Below, piece by piece: positions 61,047-64,000 of a stretch of 64,000 nt of DNA; within the stretch, counting starts at the first letter, position 1, and the number at the start of each line of letters is the position of its first letter. Position numbers and translations under genes: made by a program. The notes below the pieces were generated by a model. That model did not search any database, was not told the DNA's origin, and was given only the letters and a program-made list of their open reading frames with translations. The DNA comes from KBS-96 sp964247975. Lineage in GTDB: Bacteria; Acidobacteriota; Terriglobia; Bryobacterales; Bryobacteraceae. The stretch spans positions 1 through 64,000 of the forward strand of contig CAXTWH010000023.1 of the NCBI GenBank assembly GCA_964247975.1. The letters run 5' to 3'.

Positions 61047-62387
61047 GTGCCTTCTTCCCCCAAACTTCATTCGGATGTTCGCGCCATTTTTCAGGCCGCG
61101 CTGCAAGCAGCAAACGCCGGAGAAGCACTGCGGCGCAGTTTTCGATGCTCGCGCGGCGTTCTTCGTTTTCCTAATAGCCTTTCTTTCCGATTGAATCAGT
61201 TTGATCGAATTTTTGTAGTAGGCGCAGGAAAAGCCGGAGCCGCTATGGCCGTCGCGGTGGAGGAAATCTTAGGATTCGAACGCATTGAAAGCGGCTGGGT
61301 AAACGTCAAGCAGGGTCATGCCTGGCCGACTCCGAAGAAGATCAAGTTGAATGAATGCGGACATCCGGTTCCTGACCGAGCAGGCCAGCGCGGTGCCCAG
61401 GAAATAGAACAAATTCTCCGGTTGTGCAACGCTCGCGATCTGGTTTTGGTTCTGATTTCAGGCGGCGCTTCAGCGCTGCTGCCCGCCCCGGTCGCTCCGG
61501 TTTCTCTGGCCGATAAGCAGAAAACCACCAATCTGCTGTTGAAAAGCGGAGCGGAAATTACCGAACTGAACGCGGTTCGCAAGCATCTTTCAGAGTTGAA
61601 AGGCGGCTCGCTCGCCGTTCTCGCTTATCCAGCTACCGTGGTTTCTCTAATCCTGTCTGACGTCATCGGGGATACGCTGGATGTGATCGGCTCCGGTTTA
61701 ACAGCTCCGGACAACAGCACGTTTGGCGATGCGCTGCGGGTTCTCTTCCAGTACGGCCTGACGGCCAAAGTGCCCCGAACCGTGCTGGCGCGTTTAGAAG
61801 AAGGCGCAGCGGGGCGCATACCGGAAACGCCGAAATCCGGTAATCCCATTTTTCAAAACGTTCACAACATTATTATCGGCAGCAGTCGGTTGGCGCTGCA
61901 AGCAGCCGCGCGAAAAGCCAAACAGCTTGGCTACAAGCCGCTGATTCTTTCCAGTTCCATTCAAGGCGAAACGCGGGAAGCGGCGCGGGTTCATTGCGAA
62001 ATTCTGCGTGAAGTGGCAGGGTCGGGAAACCCCATCACTCCCCCGGCTTGTTTGCTTTCCGGGGGCGAAACCACGGTCACCGTAAAAGGGAACGGGAAGG
62101 GCGGTCGCAACCAGGAGTTTGCGCTGGCAGCAGCTTTGCATTTGGCTGGCGTAGAAGGAATTGCGGTGCTCAGCGCGGGTACGGACGGCACTGACGGTCC
62201 CACCGATGCTGCCGGGGCAATTGCCGATGGCACGACGTTAGCGCGGGCAGCCCGAAAAAACTTGTCAGTGACGGATCACTTATCAGCCAACAATGCTTAC
62301 CCGTTCTTTGAAGCTTTGGGCGATCTGGTGAAAACCGGCGCCACCGGCACCAATGTCATGGACCTGAATATCCTGCTCGCCAAATGA
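61047..62387 (+). CDS. ttuD: glycerate 2-kinase (MOFRL family)
   Basis: A 446-residue glycerate kinase of the DUF4147/MOFRL family that makes 2-phosphoglycerate. VVGAGKAGAAMAVAVEEI opens the first domain, LVLVLISGGASALLPAPV and LNAVRKHLSELKGG follow, and the C-terminal MOFRL motif is GGRNQEFALAAALHL with SAGTDGTDGPTDAAGA. It starts at GTG three bases after aroK. Glycerate is an end product of the glucarate/tartronate routes in many bacteria, though this gene is far from the glucarate operon. The symbol is by family only. Confidence 0.9.
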   Translation: MPSSPKLHSDVRAIFQAALQAANAGEALRRSFRCSRGVLRFPNSLSFRLNQFDRIFVVGAGKAGAAMAVAVEEILGFERIESGWVNVKQGHAWPTPKKIKLNECGHPVPDRAGQRGAQEIEQILRLCNARDLVLVLISGGASALLPAPVAPVSLADKQKTTNLLLKSGAEITELNAVRKHLSELKGGSLAVLAYPATVVSLILSDVIGDTLDVIGSGLTAPDNSTFGDALRVLFQYGLTAKVPRTVLARLEEGAAGRIPETPKSGNPIFQNVHNIIIGSSRLALQAAARKAKQLGYKPLILSSSIQGETREAARVHCEILREVAGSGNPITPPACLLSGGETTVTVKGNGKGGRNQEFALAAALHLAGVEGIAVLSAGTDGTDGPTDAAGAIADGTTLARAARKNLSVTDHLSANNAYPFFEALGDLVKTGATGTNVMDLNILLAK

Positions 62388-62431
62388 AGCCACTGAGCTT
62401 AACTGATTTAAAATCAATAGTTTGAAGAGAA

Positions 62432-63415
62432 TCAGTCGCCGGGAACAGGGAACGAAGGCTCGTTCTCTTCCTCGCCCAGGGATCGCTCATAGCGGGATCG
62501 TCCACGGCGTTCGCGGTTGCTGCCCGGCCATTCCAAGCGCATATCGCGGCAGACTTCATCCAGCATTTCGAGCGTAATGGTTTTTCGCTCCATCGCAAAT
62601 GCCGTTACCAGCAGGTTGTCGCAGATGGCATTGATCAAACGAGGAATTCCGCGGGAACGAAGATAAATCTGGTCAATCATTTCCGGCAAGAACAAAGACT
62701 GCTCCGTCATTCCAGCCCGATTGAGGCGCGCGTCAATGTATTCGTGGCATTCTTCCCGGGTCAATGGATTCAAACTGCATCGCAGCACAATCCGCTGTTT
62801 TAATTGCCGCAGATTAGGAGCATCCAGTTTACGGTCAAGTTCCGGCTGGCCCGCCAGAATAATCTGAAGCAGTTTACCTTGACGGTTTTCCAGGTTGCCG
62901 AGCAGGCGAATCTCTTCCAGCACTTCCCAATCGAGATTATGAGCTTCATCCACAATCAGAACTGCGGTCCGGCCCCGCTCCGCTTGTTCAATCAGTAAAG
63001 TGTTTAACGCAAACAGAACGTCGGTTTTCGATTTCCGATCGCATTGCAGATCGAAATCATAAGCGATCATCTCGAAAAACTGATCGGGAGTGAGGCGCGA
63101 GTTGAAAACGAACGCAAACTCAATTCTTTGCAAGTCCAGATAATCGCGCAGGCATTCAAGCATGGTCGTTTTGCCGGTTCCTACTTCGCCGGTTAAAACG
63201 ATAAAGCCCTTCCGGCTCCGCACGCCGTAGATCAGGTTAGCCAATGCTTCCTCATGCTGCGGACTTCGGTACAGGAACTCCGGATCGGGACTCAGGTTGA
63301 ATGGGCTCTCGCGAAACCCGAAAAATGAGTTATACATAGCGCCAGGCGCTCGAGGAACTTCCCCGGAGCGGCCAAAGCCGGTTACCCGAGCAAGATGCTG
63401 GGTTTGTACCATCAT
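62432..63415 (-). CDS. ExeA-like AAA ATPase (secretion/exosortase-type)
   Basis: A 327-residue AAA ATPase. YNSFFGFRESPFNLSPDP (about 28-45) is the family start, VLTGEVGTGKTTMLECL is Walker A, VLIVDEAHNL Walker B and RSRGIPRLINAICDNLL sensor 2. This is the ExeA/GspA group; similar proteins occur with exosortase and exopolysaccharide loci (XrtA-associated ATPase). It could connect to the PEP-CTERM protein in this window, but no exosortase genes are near. The first ATG (63415) or the second (63412) may be the start; both have AGGAT upstream. It is divergent from the NUDIX gene. Confidence 0.9.
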   Translation of the reverse strand: MMVQTQHLARVTGFGRSGEVPRAPGAMYNSFFGFRESPFNLSPDPEFLYRSPQHEEALANLIYGVRSRKGFIVLTGEVGTGKTTMLECLRDYLDLQRIEFAFVFNSRLTPDQFFEMIAYDFDLQCDRKSKTDVLFALNTLLIEQAERGRTAVLIVDEAHNLDWEVLEEIRLLGNLENRQGKLLQIILAGQPELDRKLDAPNLRQLKQRIVLRCSLNPLTREECHEYIDARLNRAGMTEQSLFLPEMIDQIYLRSRGIPRLINAICDNLLVTAFAMERKTITLEMLDEVCRDMRLEWPGSNRERRGRSRYERSLGEEENEPSFPVPGD

Positions 63416-63501
63416 ATCCTGCTTATTGGCGCTTCAATCGCCATTTTACAGGGCGGATTGTTCCGGCATGATTTCAGGTTGCGCTTGGGATGATAGAACC
63501 A

Positions 63502-64000
63502 ATGAGCATTAAAACGCTGAGTTCCCGTTTGATTTATGAGAATCGCTGGATGAAACTGCAAGAAGACCAGATTGAGCGGGCGGACGGCAGCAAAGGCATT
63601 TATGGGGTTGTGACCAAGCCGGATTTTGCCATTGTTGTTCCAGTGTATGGAGATGAGTTCGTACTGGTGGAGCAATTTCGCTATACGGTACAGCAGCGCT
63701 GTTTGGAATTTCCGCAAGGCACCTGGGACGACCGGCCCGAAGTGAACCCGGAAGAATTAGCCCGAGGCGAACTGAAGGAAGAAACCGGCTTCGACGCGGG
63801 AGCCATGCGCTATTTAGGAAAATACCAGAGCGCCTACGGATTTTTGCGGCAAGGCTTTCATGTGTTTCTGGCGACGGACCTGACCGAAGGAACAACATCG
63901 CTCGACACGGAAGAAGGCGATCTGGTGACGCGACGTATTCCGATTGTTGATTTCGAACCCATGATATTGAAAGGCCAGATTCCCGACTCACATACGATGC
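63502..64000 (+). CDS. NUDIX hydrolase, ADP-ribose-pyrophosphatase type, 3' end cut
   Basis: An incomplete gene running off the window end; at least 166 residues are seen. KPDFAIVVPVYGDEFVLVEQ is the usual strand before the NUDIX box, which reads FPQGTWDDRPEVNPEEL and continues ARGELKEETGF. The box Arg (R-E-U-x-E-E) is replaced by Gly (ARGEL), with a two-residue longer spacing to the first Gly, while both Glu metal ligands are kept. YGFLRQGFHVFLATDL follows. It hydrolyses a nucleoside diphosphate linked to another group; ADP-sugars are most likely. An ATG at 63490 is an alternative start. Confidence 0.85.
   Translation, partial: MSIKTLSSRLIYENRWMKLQEDQIERADGSKGIYGVVTKPDFAIVVPVYGDEFVLVEQFRYTVQQRCLEFPQGTWDDRPEVNPEELARGELKEETGFDAGAMRYLGKYQSAYGFLRQGFHVFLATDLTEGTTSLDTEEGDLVTRRIPIVDFEPMILKGQIPDSHTM

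Noticed and set aside
1..64000. CRISPR arrays, insertion sequences, phage genes and rRNA
   Set aside because: No regularly spaced direct repeats, transposase motifs, integrase or rRNA-like blocks were seen on reading through the window.

Overview
The window looks like a chromosomal segment of an acidobacterium, probably of the Solibacter/Bryobacter type. This is inferred from gene content, not from a marker gene: two very long TonB-dependent receptors with an N-terminal carboxypeptidase-regulatory-like domain, a paired PSD1-cytochrome (DUF1549/DUF1553) and DUF1501 operon, a YncE-propeller/phosphoesterase protein, a PEP-CTERM-type protein, Tat-exported sugar or ester enzymes, and many GTG and TTG starts. 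No rRNA, tRNA, CRISPR array, phage or intact insertion sequence was seen. Coding density is high, with about 50 credible genes.

Layout. 1-4.0 kb: a Uma2-type nuclease, an ECF sigma factor translationally coupled to a small two-helix membrane protein (candidate anti-sigma), and a fused trehalose-phosphate synthase/phosphatase. 4.0-4.74 kb: a non-coding stretch with decayed reading frames. 4.7-7.9 kb: a Tat-exported carboxylesterase and amidohydrolase pair, and mscL. 8.3-10.3 kb: three envelope proteins, including an orphan ExbD-like protein. 10.3-14.6 kb: two polytopic membrane proteins and a glycosyltransferase. 14.7-21.7 kb: a DUF2252 protein, a divergent membrane pyrophosphatase and a GAF/PAS hybrid histidine kinase. 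22-25 kb: a fused NanE-NanK (ManNAc-6-P epimerase plus ROK kinase) whose start region looks frameshifted, divergent from an MFS transporter. 25.4-29.5 kb: a TonB receptor and a phosphodiesterase in one transcription unit. 29.7-33.8 kb: a secreted propeller protein ending in four copies of an unfamiliar module, then an aldo/keto reductase. 33.8-34.5 kb: a HicAB toxin-antitoxin with a third small gene and a 29-bp palindromic operator. 34.5-39.7 kb: a complete glucarate/galactarate route (GudD, GarD-like, KdgD and a divergent MFS importer). 39.7-48.5 kb: the propeller-phosphoesterase, a second TonB receptor, a PEP-CTERM protein and an exported HD-domain protein. 48.8-52.6 kb: DUF1501/PSD1. 52.7-64 kb: an MBL hydrolase, a Wzm/Wzt-type polysaccharide exporter, a group-II truncated globin divergent from a response regulator-aminotransferase-polyphosphate glucokinase unit, exported MsrA, a HAD hydrolase/Lon-N pair, shikimate kinase with glycerate 2-kinase, an ExeA-like ATPase and a truncated NUDIX hydrolase at the window end.

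The genes fit a heterotrophic soil bacterium that takes up oligomeric substrates through TonB receptors, processes them with exported hydrolases, and catabolises sugar acids and amino sugars through MFS-linked clusters. Trehalose, MscL, the pyrophosphatase and MsrA serve osmotic, energy and oxidative stress. I found no single spectacular new system. The best leads are the HicAB third gene and operator, the NanE start lesion, the exported HD protein, the four-fold repeat module, and the sigma-factor/small membrane protein pair.
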